In this document: piece after piece, positions 1 to 11,653 of the stretch
Numbering within the stretch: the first letter of the stretch is position 1
Layout of the letters: each line of letters begins with the position of its first letter
Assembly (NCBI GenBank): GCA_026874595.1
Contig: CM049309.1
Span: 69,052,926-69,116,925 of the forward strand
Length of the DNA: 64,000 nucleotides
Source of the DNA: Sipunculus nudus
Lineage: Eukaryota; Annelida; Sipuncula; Golfingiida; Sipunculidae
Reading direction: 5' to 3'
Notes under the pieces: generated by a model
Told to the model about the DNA's origin: nothing
The model's database searches: none
What the model saw: the letters and a program-made list of their open reading frames with translations, nothing else
Program-made: the position numbers and the translations under genes

Positions 1-219
1 ATCCTGTAAAGTCCCTTTCCACACAAAAAAATCCATGTTTAAGTTATTTGCCTTGAACCAATTCTTATCCAACACACTTGAACGGACTATATTGTCCTCT
101 TCACTGCTATATACCTACGGCGCTGGTATTTTTAGAAGCCCCGGTGCATGGTGGGGGTCAGATTTTGACTCCAATAATCCCTAAACAGCAGAGTCGTACT
201 CTTGTGAGTCTGAGACTGC
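1..219 (+). repeat. Dispersed repeat, copy 1 (unclassified)
   Basis: The left edge carries an interspersed repeat. A reverse-complement copy sits at about 50093-50312. Both share landmarks in the same order: TTGCCTTGAA, CACTTGAACGGACT, a GGGGGTCAGATTTTGACTCC block and CCCTAAACAG followed by AGAGTCGTACTCT. The copy is cut by the window edge, so its full length is unknown. No coding capacity is visible. The class is not assigned. Confidence 0.6.
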
Positions 220-1144
220 GTAGCGTGTAATGGATTAGCTGCAGTCTTTACTATGATTGGATGTTGCGGTTATGCAGCCCCGTCATCTGGTGCCTTACTG
301 GTCTCGGCCAAAGACGCTTTATTCCTATTCGCTCTGCTTCTCTCCATCAGCGTCTTGAGTTCGGCCCTACTGTATAAACCGTGTATGATTGCAAATAGGG
401 AGATCCTTGGAAATCGTATTAGTGACTGTTTAGGCGGTGTCAACATAAGATGATTACCTTTTCGTTGCCTTTGGATATTTTATAAAACTTCTGAAAGGTT
501 TTAGCACCAATGTAAATGCTCCATTGTCCTACACATCCATAATTTTACCAACGGACCTAATGTTTATGTAGATAGGAAGTCATCATGGTTGTATTAGATG
601 TCCCAAATTCCCTTGCAACGGGATTTAGACTGGGACCCCGCTCCGAAATGATCGTTGTTGGAACTGGAAAATGTGGGCGTTAATAGGGGTACCAGGTAAT
701 AGGGGCGTGCAGGGAACCGGTATATCAACGTCCGCTCACAACAAGTTCCTAACGTTTGTTATTTTTAAAATCATGACTGGCTTACAAGGATTTTTGGGGA
801 TAATGTTTCATGGAAATATTAAGGTAAGAATGTGGTAATGTTGCCAGAAAGACACACGACCGGATATATTTCGATGTGTTTATTTAGCACTTAATAGAGT
901 TTTTCGGTGCCTTCTATAATTTTACCATTTCGCGGCCACTGTATACAGGTCAGGGCCACAACTGTGATCTTGTCAGAGTTGTGGATTCCGCAACAAGTGC
1001 CATACATTTGTTGCTACCATAACTCCAATTATTTAACCAGCGTATTTTTCAATGCGTATATCAAGTTATTTTTTTAGCACGCTGGCTGTTAGTGAGGAAT
1101 CGATCTGTTGCTAATAACGATGATCAGTTAAGTTTTTGATTCAG
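220..1144. other. Non-coding, nothing recognised
   Basis: AT-rich sequence with scattered short ORFs and no protein family I recognise. A 66-residue plus-strand ORF starts at 253, but it shows no splice context or known motif. Confidence 0.5.
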
Positions 1145-1465
1145 AATCAGCTAGGCCATACAAAAAAAAGTAGTGTTCTACGGATTCGCGGTCCCATTTT
1201 TTGTGGATAATTTTTTTTTTTTTTTTGCAAATGATTATCCTGTTCTCGGTAATGCTGTTGATTTGTGCTATGGCACAAGTTCCCTAAAAGAATTCTTACA
1301 GGTATTTCAAAATGGATGAAAATTCTGTGTTTATCATATACAACATTTCAAAGACTGAAACAAAATATTTGTATTTTCTTAAGGCAAAAGAAGCAAAATG
1401 AAAAATCTATCGCTCGCTCGCATCATTTTTTTTGTGTGTGCCGCTAAAACTCCAGGCCTAGTGGC
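1145..1465 (+). repeat. Dispersed repeat family 2, copy 1
   Basis: A roughly 300-bp interspersed repeat has a second copy in the same orientation at about 60362-60625. Shared landmarks in order are AGGCCATACAAAAAAAA, ACGGATTCGC, a T-rich tract, GGTAATGTTG-like sequence, ATGGCACA, GAATTC, and a terminal block with CGCTCGCA and TTTTTTTTGTG. No protein domain is seen. The strong A and T runs suggest a non-autonomous element, but its class is unknown. Confidence 0.55.
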
Positions 1466-2715
1466 AATATACGTGTGTATTCAAGACGAAATAAAAACAT
1501 GGAGTAGGATAGAAAAAAAGATTTCCTAATCTTCTAGTTCCACGTTTTTCTATAGCTATACAAACCGATAAAAAAATCGGGTTTTATAAACGCAAAAGGC
1601 CTCGTGGGGGGGGGGGGGGAATGTATAAAATGAAAACTCCTGGGCATGTATGGAAAATGACAATAAATTGTAACAAAAAATACATCTGCCGTGCTTAAAT
1701 TGTCTGTCTTTTCCCATTTCTTTTTAATTTAAAAAGTATGCAACCTTACACCGGCAAAGAAATTGATAGTATAAGGAATATAACCGTAGCAGAAGCAAGA
1801 TATATATTGAAACAGTCTGCGGCAGCCATTGGAAAAGAAACCATGAAAAGGAATAACACCGAAACTTCTCTCAATACCATCTTTTTCTCAAGTGTCTGGT
1901 GGATATCTCTGTTAAAGTTCGTCATCATTATAATGTAACTGGATCGCCCTGGTTACAAATCTGTGAAGCCGCTGCAAGAAATATATAATAGCTACGTACA
2001 AAATATGTCTCTGCACTAGTCCAAAAAAAGACCAGGATTGTGTAATGCTGACCAAAACTGGAATGAAAACTCTGATATATTTAGTTAATACTGCAGATCC
2101 AAAACATATATAATATATTTTATTGCCACAACACGCTGCTGCCTGCAAAATGCCCATATAGGTATGATTTTGGTTTGATCATTAAGTTATGTGGCTAAAA
2201 AGTACGAAGCCGGGACACTATGACCGCCAGCGAATGTCACGGCTGTGCTCGGCGTCTAGAGAAACATTCTGCCACGTCATCAAAGTGGATAAATAGAGCA
2301 ACATAAAATGCTTCCTTTGAAGAGTGACATAAGTCATCAAAAATGGCAGAGCCAATACAGACATCCCAGCAGAAACCAGACTTAACATTATGATATTCAC
2401 ATTTAATCTTACATCTTTCTGTGGCTTCCCCTTTTTTGGACAGTTGAAAATATGTAACAGGAACCAGTTTTTTTATGTATGTTCTTTTCCTGTTTATGTA
2501 AGCCGTACGTCATTTTTACAAATGGGCCATTGGTTCTATGTTGTCATTTGTATTTGTAATATGAGATTATCTTTTTGTCTGAATATATAAAAAAATGGTA
2601 GTAAGCAAAAAAGGGGAGGGGCCACCTTGAAAACATCAAGAGCGCGACTGCGGTAATTACAAATGTTTTGGCTATATTTCATAAAGAATATATACAGGAG
2701 GTTTAATAAACTTAC
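1466..2715. other. Non-coding spacer with poly-G run
   Basis: AT-rich DNA with a G homopolymer of about 13 bases near 1607-1619. The opposing 60-80 residue ORFs at 1738-2157 show no family signature and no codon periodicity I can defend. A minus-strand gene off the left edge could have intron sequence here. Confidence 0.45.
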
Positions 2716-2930
2716 ATATACTTTTGTCAAAAGCCAGATCCTGACACTCTTTCCATCTGTCACGCCATGACGGAGGTTTGGGCGGTCCAGGATACTGACA
2801 CTCACAAACTACCTTTCTAGCAGGTGACGCAAAAAACGTCAACACACCTATACAGCAGTTGCTATAGCAACGACTAGGATGACCATCAGGAGCCCATGGC
2901 AACGCTGATCCGACATCCATCCGTCCTCTC
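2716..2930 (-). pseudogene. Decayed first exon of an M1 aminopeptidase-like gene
   Basis: Read on the minus strand, the 3' half encodes FFASPARKVVCECQYPG, then PPSW and WKECQDLA, and ends at a GT donor in the same codon phase as exon 1 of the complete aminopeptidase gene (58130). It is nearly the same sequence as the exon at 7253-7496. The upstream half has lost one base just after the ATGGGC that starts the membrane segment, gained about two bases at its end, and carries in-frame stops in the membrane segment. An ATG upstream therefore cannot read through the anchor. An alternative start or splice could rescue the stalk part. I read it as a broken duplicate. Confidence 0.65.
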
Positions 2931-3239
2931 GTTTTCTGGTTGAGATCCCATTATGTATTCTCTGCTCGTCCTTACTCTGTATCAGAAACTATTTTCTAAC
3001 TTTTCTAAGGTATGTTAATTTATTCTTTTTTTTTCAATATTTTTACAAAATATTAATCATGCGTCTTTATACATATGAAAAGCCACTTTTAAAGAAAAAA
3101 AATATCTTTCATGGTTTTCTCTCGCTTTGATGAATGTGAATACATCAGCCATGTAAAAGCGATATTTGACTATGATCATCCATGGTGTGAAACATCCGTT
3201 CAGTCTGTCATGGTTCAACTGAACAGATAAGCTGAAGTG

Positions 3240-3475
3240 CACCTGCTCCCGAGGGTAGACCGTTTGTAATGATATATACGCTGCACGTGGACGAGACTTA
3301 TCGCGAGCACTAGGTCCGTGAGTTAATTATCTATATTCAGCGCAAACTTGATGAGAATACCTTTACCATAGTGACGTGGCCGGTGTGCCATAAAGACGGT
3401 TATATGACAAGTTCAAAGACACCCCAAGCATCCAAGCAGTTAGTTCAACCCGACCACCGCATGAGTCAATTTTCT
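3240..3475 (-). repeat. Upstream flank duplicated with the first exon (copy 1)
   Basis: This stretch aligns with 7795-8015. It shares TTATCGCGAGCA, GTCC(G/C)TGAGTT, CAACTTGATGAGAATACCTT, GGTTATAT and a CCGCATGAG end, at about the same distance upstream (minus sense) of each first-exon copy. The duplicated unit therefore included likely promoter or 5' sequence as well as the exon. Function as a promoter is inference. Confidence 0.55.
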
Positions 3476-4555
3476 TAATGCTGACTGAAAATGCATATGT
3501 AACTGTATTTCTAACAGGGGGAGTGTCCACATACTAAGGAATTATATTTTTTATATTATAATTAACATTGGCAATTGGTCGTTAAACGTAAACTTCTCCG
3601 TGATCTGGCACTGGAGGTGACTCTTTTTCCTCGAACGGTCGGCAGCGACGCGATGATGAGTGCCTTAAAGGTCATTTTTCTGTTAAAGTGCAATTCTAAA
3701 GAATTTGGCTTTAATTTGGAACTTCATCGCAATTATTTCTATAACCATCATATTACTCGTGCTTGTGTAATTTATGTACTTAATGATAGATGGCGATGTA
3801 ACCACCCCTTGGAAATATAATGTCAGATGTCTCGTGATTTGGTGAAAATATGGGAACTAACCACCCTGAGGGCATACATGGCATTGCCGTTGCACTTCAA
3901 AACAAAAAAGAGCACTTGCGAGGCGTGGCCACAAAGGATTCCTTACAAGGAAAAGTGGATAGGGGAGGTAGGTGGCAAGCAGTCACAATATTATTCTTCT
4001 GCTTTGATATTCCAAAGGGTTCCACATAATTCAAGTGTCTCATATATCAGACTTTTCTTTCAGTGGATACATAATGGAACCATTACAAATATACCTCAAA
4101 TTGATTCAATTTTATTCTTATTTGCTCAAGAATTGCAAAAGAATTTTACCGAATTATATATATCATAATAAAGATAAAATTCGTTGTTTTGTAATATGTC
4201 ATCTGGCCGTACATGAAATATTATTAACAACAGGATTACCAAAAGCTGATTAGTTTATCATTGATCTCTTTGTAATACATTATCTCTGAGATACTCTACA
4301 TGTGAAACCTGCATCGCCACAAGACTTATAATATTAGTCTCTTGACATATATTACTATATAAATGTGAGTAATATGCAGGTGGAATACATATAACTTCTT
4401 TAAATTATCAACAGGTATTGGAGGTGTACGGATTTTTAAATCATACAGTGTGGCCAAAATGGCGATAGTTATTTAGATGTTTCCTATAAAAAATCAACAA
4501 GAACATAAGAAACTGGCTTAACGAATGCAAATAGGCATACCCAATAACTATTTTT
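3476..4555. other. Non-coding spacer
   Basis: AT-rich DNA. Overlapping plus-strand ORFs of 72-113 residues at 3575-4253 have no recognisable domain, and their composition looks like intron or spacer. No RNA gene is seen. Confidence 0.45.
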
Positions 4556-5575
4556 ACAGCATTAAGGCTGCCTTTGATAAGCAGAATAAAGACATCTTTT
4601 GTTTGTAAGGACAAAAATTACCATTGACCTACAGGACTAAAATTTTTAATTGACAATAATTAAAAATTGATTGAAAGAACCAACAATACTTTAGATTGAC
4701 AGGAAAGAGGCTTATTTTAATTTACAGGACTAAAACTACTTTTGACTTACAGGACTGAGACTACCTTTTATTGACAGGATTTAAATAAAAACTTTGATTG
4801 AAAGAATACTTTAAATTGACTGGAATGAGGCTTATTTTTATAAACAGGACTAAACTATATTGAACTTATAGCACCGAGACTATACCTTTAATTGGCAGGA
4901 TTAAAAAAAACTTTGATGAAAAACAAACAATACTTTAGTTTGACAGGAATGAGGCTTATTTATATATACAGGACAAAAACTACATTTGACTTACAGAACT
5001 CAAAGAGTTTCATGAAAAAAAACTTTATGAAAAGTTATCTTTCATTTAGAGGATTTAAAAAATACCTTTGATTGAAAAAAACTAACAACACTTTAGATTG
5101 ACTGGAATGGGGGCTACAACTACATTTGACTTATGGGTCTGAGACTACCTTTAATTGACAGACCAAAAGTAATCCTTGATTAAAAGGATTAAGATCACTT
5201 TTGATTGAGAGGAATGAGGCTTACTTTTATTAAAAGAACCAAAGCAACCTTTGATTGAAAGGGCTAAGACTACTTTTGATTGAGAGGAATTATGCTTATT
5301 TTTATTGAAAGGACTAAAGCAACCTTTGATTAAAAGGACTAGGGCTACTTTTGATTGAGAGTAATGAGGCTTATTTTTATTGAAAGTCTAAAGCAACCTT
5401 TGATTAAAAGGACTAGGGCTACTTTTAGTTGAGAGTAATGAGGCTTATTTTTATTGAAAGAACCAAAGCAACCTTTGATTAAAAGGACTGGGACTATTTT
5501 TGATTGAGATGAATGAGGCTTATTTTTATTGAAAGGACTAAAGCAACCTTTGATTAAAAGGACTATTATCATCCA
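4556..5575. repeat. Minisatellite, roughly 75-bp unit, degenerate leftwards
   Basis: Units contain TTTTGATTGAGAGGAATGAG, GCTTATTTTTATTGAAAGGA and CTAAAGCAACCTTTGATTAA in order. The rightmost four or five units (about 5220-5575) are regular and near-identical. Units to the left become progressively shorter and more divergent. Because the unit is close to a multiple of three, the minus strand keeps a short open frame repeating VLLIKGCF and FNKNKPH, which I treat as a by-product. Confidence 0.75.
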
Positions 5576-5702
5576 CGGATGGAGAATTCACCATTTCCCC
5601 TTTAACCTGCTATCTATATCAGTGTATGAATTTGTGAGGTTACACCTATAATGTTAAGTTATTTCATATATGTGTGTACATATATTTTATAATTGAAGTA
5701 AA

Positions 5703-6993
5703 ATGTTATGTAGACAAATTAAACAGCACCAAGACCCTTTACAAGTTGCCTACACCACCAAGCGGAGTGTTGAGAATCCTACCATTCTGATCACACACGA
5801 CATTCTAATATTCCTTGATTCGCCTAGTAGCAATGGAAAAAGCAAGTTTACACAAATCCTTTTTATAGATTTCTCTAGCGCTTTAAATACAATCCAACCA
5901 CACTTTCTTCTTAAGAAACTTCTTAAAATGAACGTCAGCCCATCTATCATAAGGTGGATTTATAGCTTTTAACATACAGGTGCCAGTTTGTCAGATTAAA
6001 GAATGTGAAATCTGAGGAAATTTAAACAAATATAGGTGCTCCACAGGGATGCATTTTCACACGCATATTATTCACTTTTTACACCAGTGACTGCAGGGTA
6101 ATCTCTGAGAGTTGTAAATTGAACAAATATGCCGATGACACGGCACTGATTAGCTGTGTAATAATTCAGACTTAGATTATAGGCTAGAGGTACTTCTTAG
6201 AACTCAATGTTAGGAAGACAAAAGAAATGATTATCGATTATAGGTTAGGTAACAAAAACATTAACCTCTTACCATAAATGGCCAAACCGTGAAAATGTGA
6301 CAGAATACAAATATCTGGGTACAGTAATAGACTACAAATTTAATTTTGAAGCTAATGTGCAAAACATTTATAAAAAGGCAAATGTGAGATTTTTTCCTGA
6401 GAAAACTGTACCGGATGAATGTTGATCCGAAAATAATGGAACTTTTTTATATGTCTGTGATTCAGTCAGTGCTAATATTCTGCATTACAAGCTGGTTCGG
6501 AAATTGCAATACAGCATCCAAAGACAAACTAGGACGACTTGTTCGTGCAGGGATAAAGTTTGGTCTCAAGAATGTAAAGCTGCTGAATGAACTCTACTTC
6601 TGCTGTGTCACACGAAAGGCACAGTGTATCAAGGATGATTCTACACATGAACTGTCTTGTTTTTATGATACTCTGCGGTCGGGAAAAAGACTAAGGGGCT
6701 GAATATTGCCGCACAGCAAGATACAGGAAAAGTTTTATACCCACTAGTAGTAGATTGTTAAATGGTACAGAAAGCACTGTGATGTAAGTGATATAGGTAA
6801 AGTATATATTTTATGTAGTAAAGATCAGCTCACTCTTGCATATGTATAATACCCGAGATGTGCTATAATGTCTGTACTTGATTCATGTACAATACCTGTA
6901 GGTGTCTATATATGTGCTGTAAGTGCTTGCGAAATGAATTTCATGCCTTGCATGATGAATAAAGGCTTATCTTATCTTATCTTATCTTAAGTT
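5703..6993 (+). mobile_element. CR1/L2-like non-LTR retrotransposon, 5'-truncated and decayed
   Basis: Plus-strand fragments show reverse-transcriptase signatures in order: ILFIDFSSALNTIQPH (motif A region), GAPQGC near 6035, YADDTALIS near 6130 (the catalytic YADD box), then EYKYLGTVID near 6310 and a C-terminal segment at 6415-6702. The 3' end at about 6965-6992 is a short (TTATC)n tail, the kind of simple-repeat end used by CR1/L2-type LINEs. The frame is interrupted by stops and indels and the 5' half is missing, so the copy is dead. RT motifs are seen directly. The clade is inferred. Confidence 0.8.
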
Positions 6994-7252
6994 ATTTGCA
7001 TTCAAAGCAGACTGGATTCGTTTTAGGCGTTTATCATGAAAGTATGTAAGAAATACTATACGCTCATGGCATTCATTTACGAACTGCAGAAAATGTTTAT
7101 AAATGAAAATTCATACTTGTAATTTGCAATTAATTATCTAAAAAAGTTTGTTTCAATTTGAATTTGCAAAATACAACATTTATGTGTGAAGTAATTTTTT
7201 GCATTCATTACAAATATTTTGGCTACCAATTGAGAATATAAAAAGAACTTAC

Positions 7253-7496
7253 ATATATTTTTGGCAACAGCCAAATTCTGGCACTCTTTCCACTTGTCTT
7301 TCCATGACGGAGGTTCGTGACGCCCCGGATACTGACACTCACATACTAACTTCCTAGCAGGTGATGCAAAAAATGTCAACACCCCTACAGCAGTTGCTAT
7401 GGCAACGCCCAAGATGACCATGAGGAAGCCCATGGGTAAGTTGATCCAGCATCCCTCTCTCCTTTGTCGTTTTTCATTTGTCAGATGAGATGCCAT
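7253..7496 (-). CDS. Orphan first exon: membrane anchor and stalk of an M1 aminopeptidase-like protein
   Basis: An ATG at 7494-7496 opens a minus-strand frame of 81 codons and ends at a GTAAGT-like donor (intron begins at 7252) in the phase used by exon 1 of the aminopeptidase gene at 58 kb. It encodes a short basic cytoplasmic tail (NEKRQRREG), a membrane segment of about 23 residues (LPMGFLMVILGVAIATAVGV), then FFASPARK and a stalk with VCECQYPG, PPSW and WKECQNLAVAKNI; the last cysteine codon is split by the intron. The matching stalk in the complete gene has the same cysteine and tryptophan spacing. No catalytic exon follows before the left edge. The rest of the gene either lies outside the window across an intron of more than 7 kb, or this is an orphan exon. 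Confidence 0.65.
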
Positions 7497-7794
7497 TCTG
7501 TATTTATTACAATTTCCAACTTAAGAAACGGTACCCGAACTTTCGGAGTGTTTTTAAAACTCTTCTTAAAAAAACTGGATAAAATGTTACTCCTTGCGTC
7601 TTAATGCGAAATAAAATCCAGATTTATCAATTTTCTATCATTTCTACTCTCTTTTCGATGCTTTCAGATATCTGCGTTAGCAACGCTTAACTTTGATCGT
7701 CTCTTAGGCCAAAAAATCCAAAGAATCTACCTAAGTACAACTGAACATGTACCATGCGGTTTGTCAATGTGGCCTGTCTGTAGTGTACACCGTT

Positions 7795-8015
7795 TGTTAT
7801 AATGATTTATGAACCACGTGGTCGAGGCTGACGAATTATCGCGAGCATGGAGTCCCTGAGTTCTGTATCCAGCGTCAACTTGATGAGAATACCTTAGACG
7901 CTCCCCCACTGCTTCCTGTGTCGCGCTGGTCTGCCCGGACGGAAGGTTATATCAACACGTTGACAGCTCCAAAGATGCCCCATTGACTCTGTTGTTTCAA
8001 TCAGCCCGCATGAGC
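7795..8015 (-). repeat. Upstream flank duplicated with the first exon (copy 2)
   Basis: Counterpart of 3240-3475, sharing TTATCGCGAGCA, CAACTTGATGAGAATACCTT and the CCGCATGAG end. It lies about 300 bp upstream (minus sense) of the intact first exon and may hold its promoter. No clear TATA element was found. Confidence 0.55.
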
Positions 8016-9828
8016 GCCTTCCTAGCCTCGATTTATGTCGGCGTAGGCCCTTCCTGGTCCCGGGAGATCAAAAGAAATTATAAATATTTTTGGTGCCAAA
8101 GTTTCTCATGGTTGTCTATATTTAGCTGATGTTGGATGTATTTGAAATTAAGGGTTGTTTGCCATCTGTCGGGAGAGAGAACAAAATAATGATCAGATTT
8201 TTCTGTCAAACTTTGTCTAACACCTATTGTTTTGCCAGAATTATTACACAGGCTATCACTTACTTTGCTTATTTCCTCCGCGTAAAACAAACACATATAA
8301 TAAAAATTATTTTTTTAATGGAGTTTTTTTCCTATCAATACTTGATAAACAGTAAAACGAAAAGATAGCACCAGGTTTATTTTAATTTCATCCAGAAAGT
8401 AAAGTTGTCTCGCCTAGAAATAAGTAAAATGTTTTGATAGTTTTAATCAATATACATTTTTAATGTTTTACATATCTCGTATTCTTATTCTAAGCCCTTA
8501 CTAAATTTTACTTAAAGAAACTTACCGACGTGTTGACGTCATTGATAATTGGACATTATTTAATATTCCGTGACTCCTCAAGGAAAACATTTAACTTTTT
8601 TGGCAATTTGATTTTAATGCTAGATTAACTAAGCATGCATGTAGAATTTCTTTCCGTATTTCGGACTCAGTAGCACACGCTTCCTGTCACGTTACACCCT
8701 GGTTAACCAGCCCATGTGACTTCTGCACCTGCGGGTCCTAGTTGTGTAATCGACCCAATGCTGGTTCATGCCACCGAGGAACCCCCAAAGGAGCACACAT
8801 CAAGCCTGCAGAGCGCCAACCGTGAGTACTCTCATCGCCTTGGCCGAGATTCCCGGGTTTGAGCCCTGTGCTCTACCCTAAGGCCACAGAAGCCTGCGTA
8901 TTATTTCATGAGCAGATATAAAAATGTGCCATTAATCGCCGCTCAGAACCCGCCACTCCTGTTTTTCTTGGATATTTTTTTTCTTGGGGGGGGGGGGGAG
9001 GGGAGATGGGTGAGTGAATGTGCACGAAGTCATCAGTATTTATGTCACTAATTGCTGCTCTTGCCTATGTTCCTCCAAGGAAATTATTATATGTTTTTAT
9101 AATGCAAACTTCAAAAGGTATCATTGAAACTTGATGCAACATTGTGTTAGTCATTCGAGAACTGTCGCCCTTTCCAAAAATGTCGCAAAAGTATACGTAA
9201 TTTGTCGTAAAATAAATAAAGAATAAGAAATCATGCGCTACCTAGATATTTTTAGTCGCAGAATCCATAGAAAGATTTATGGCATTAATACTTTTACAAA
9301 AAAAGATCCCTCAAAACGTAAAGAATTTTGATGGGACGTGTATCCATAGCACCCCCACAACTGTATCATGGTTTCTCATTAGGGTATTCTTTTTTAACGC
9401 ATCCAATTAAAGGTATTGTAATTTGTACATTCAGATCCAAAATAACACATAGGTATAACTTTACAAGTGTTCTTTAGCAGGCGCCCACAAGTTGTGACGT
9501 TTTCTTCCAGATGAACATCGGTAAGAATTCGATTACAATGGTTTCATGTGTATGCTTTGGTATTCAGTCCTAGAGAAATCTTATTCCAAGGTTTCAGTGC
9601 TATTTCCTGACTTATTTCCAACGCAACATTTCTCAATGTAGTGTCAAATGTTGACATCATTTTCTGATAATTTTATAAGTACCCAAATAAGAAACTCGTT
9701 ATTTGTATACTTGCATATATATTCTTTTGTGTCAATTTCTATGTGAAAAGAATTAAATCCAACGCGATATTTCTTTAGCCATGTTAATCTTTATAATCAA
9801 CTTTTTTAGTCCATTAAATAAACTAGAA
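8016..9828. other. Intergenic, nothing recognised
   Basis: AT-rich spacer between the minus-strand first exon and gene A. It includes a G run near 8986-9000 and short ORFs at 8078-8368 with no known motif. Confidence 0.45.
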
Positions 9829-10045
9829 ATTTTCACTTAGAGAGCGCAGACCTCTGCCAAGGGAGCTCATTACCCGAATGGGTTATTGTAAGAAATGCAG
9901 CAATTTTTTTTTTTAATTTCTGGATCCATATAGTGTTACAGATAACCATCAAAATTTAACCAATTGTTCCTTGTAACTTTGCCGTGCTTTTCTGAAAATT
10001 TCATTAAAACCTGTACATAAAAAATCCAACGCCGACAATAAACAT
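9829..10045 (+). repeat. Dispersed repeat family 3, copy 1
   Basis: Begins ACTAGAAATTTTCACT and continues GAGCGCAGACCTCTGCCAA, GAGCTCATTACCC, GTAAGAAATGC, CTGGATCCA. It ends near AACGCCGAC...ACCTCCGG. Related copies are at 20660-20960 and 55660-56015 (plus) and 56455-56715 (minus). Confidence 0.6.
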
Positions 10046-10288
10046 GACCTCCGGTAAAAAATTAATTAAAAGTGGGAATACTTGATTTTAGAATAGTACA
10101 CATAGTATGTAAATCTTTACACCATACACCGCAGCAGGCATACTGTACAAGGTGGCGCCACCTGTCAACTCCTAGATGAACTGAAGGTGTTCTCCTGATA
10201 CGTCACCAATACTGGGGTCACCCCAAGGTTTCGCTGCAACAAAAGCGTAAAGGTCATTCAATCATCACCCAAAACGTGAGGCACTAAT

Positions 10289-10349
10289 ATGCAAATGAGA
10301 GAGAATCGCAAGCTACTCCAATTGCCTTGTGCCATATTGATATGCAAAT
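10289..10349 (+). promoter_or_regulatory. Two octamer (POU-type) motifs 53 bp apart
   Basis: The sequence ATATGCAAAT occurs at about 10287-10296 and again at 10340-10349, roughly 1 kb upstream of gene A. ATGCAAAT is the classic binding site of Oct/POU homeodomain factors. Spacing is about five helical turns. Function is not shown; two matches in AT-rich DNA could be chance. Confidence 0.25.
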
Positions 10350-11243
10350 ATCAGAGTTTCTCGGAGTTCACTTCACAGGCCATTAGTATGAGTAGTCTGA
10401 CGAGTCGCTGGCCTCGCCGAATAACGTTTTGTTTTAAACTGAAATTTGTTTTTTTTTATGGACTGTTCATGTGATCTTAAACATATTTCCGCATCATGAG
10501 CAGCCCCACTATCTTAACAAATTTAATAAATCATTTGTTTACCAGCTACCCATACTTCCATTTAATTTCATCGAAATTCCTCTAAAATGGGATCATAATA
10601 ACAAACACTATGTTGTTAAGCAGAGTGTGTCGTACAGATAACCTATATAGTAGTCTACAGTATATCTTCCTGTTTCAGTCCAGTTATATACTGAATACTG
10701 GAAAAATCGAATAGTGAATGTAACGCCTTGTTGTTCCTTAATGAAGACGTCATCATTTTAACACGGAGAGGGAATGCCGAGGAAGAAGCCATTGAATTTT
10801 AGACAGATCGAAGGTAAGGCTAACTGGGTGTTAGAAAAATCTCTCTTTGTTTTTTAATAAAAAATATTACGATATACTGATATATCGAGTCAGTCAGCTG
10901 GCCGAAGTGCGTTCACCAGCCGTCCATCAGCAGATCTAGCTGACTGACTTGGTGACATCTGTTTGAATGAAATCACATTTATCTTGATGTAATCTATCTG
11001 TAAAAATTACAATATCCTAAGTTGTTTCGGTAATACTTTTTTTAGACGTGGTCCTTTGACTCTTTTAGTTATAACTAGTCCTTCTGTCCTGTTTATTGAT
11101 ATTCGGCCATTTGCAAGATGATTGATGATATCGGAGATGTCAACGACCGATTCCTGATAAATACAGATTTTCCTAGATCTAGACACCTGTTATTTCCGAA
11201 TTTTATCAATTTCCTCTCGATATGATAATGACTGATACATTGG

Positions 11244-11252
11244 TATATAAAT
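11244..11252 (+). promoter_or_regulatory. TATA box of gene A
   Basis: TATATAAAT lies 67-75 bp upstream of the gene A start codon, which leaves room for a short 5' UTR. It is a good core-promoter match by consensus and position only. Confidence 0.5.
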
Positions 11253-11318
11253 ATCTAGTGTCCGTCGTGTACGCCTTATCGGTACTAGGACGTCGTTGTT
11301 GGAAGGTGCCGGTCAGCT

Positions 11319-11653
11319 ATGGCGCAGCTTCAGCTATTCTTCCCGTTATTCCTTTGTGTCAGCCAATTTTTATCACCAGCGCTGGGACAGGATGAAGAAA
11401 TCAAAAGAAAGATCAGAGATTGGGTAGCAAATGTGATGTCATGTCGAAAGAACCCCGGTTTGAGCTTGGCTGTAGTCAGAGGAGGTGAGGTGTTTATGAC
11501 TGAGGGTTTTGGACAACGCGATCTGAGTTTAGACCTATCTGACCCCAAAGCCAACGTCACTGACACCACAAGGTTTTGTTTGGCTTCCTGCGGTAAGGCC
11601 ATGACCTCAACGCTAATGGCTAAACTGATCGTGGACAGTGAAACTAACAACAG
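11319..11653 (+). CDS. Gene A exon 1 (signal peptide and S-x-x-K)
   Basis: The start is chosen because it gives a hydrophobic signal sequence (LQLFFPLFLCVSQFLSPALG) and lies 67 bp after a TATA box. It includes NPGLSLAVVRGGE and the nucleophile motif. It ends AACAACAG|GTAATT, splitting an AG-initial codon. Confidence 0.88.

Noticed and set aside
3575-4253. Overlapping plus-strand ORFs of 72-113 residues
   Set aside because: No domain, no coding bias that I can defend, and no splice partners.
5345-5572. Minus-strand ORF with repeating VLLIKGCF and FNKNKPH units
   Set aside because: Direct translation of a minisatellite whose unit is near a multiple of three; no start context or family.
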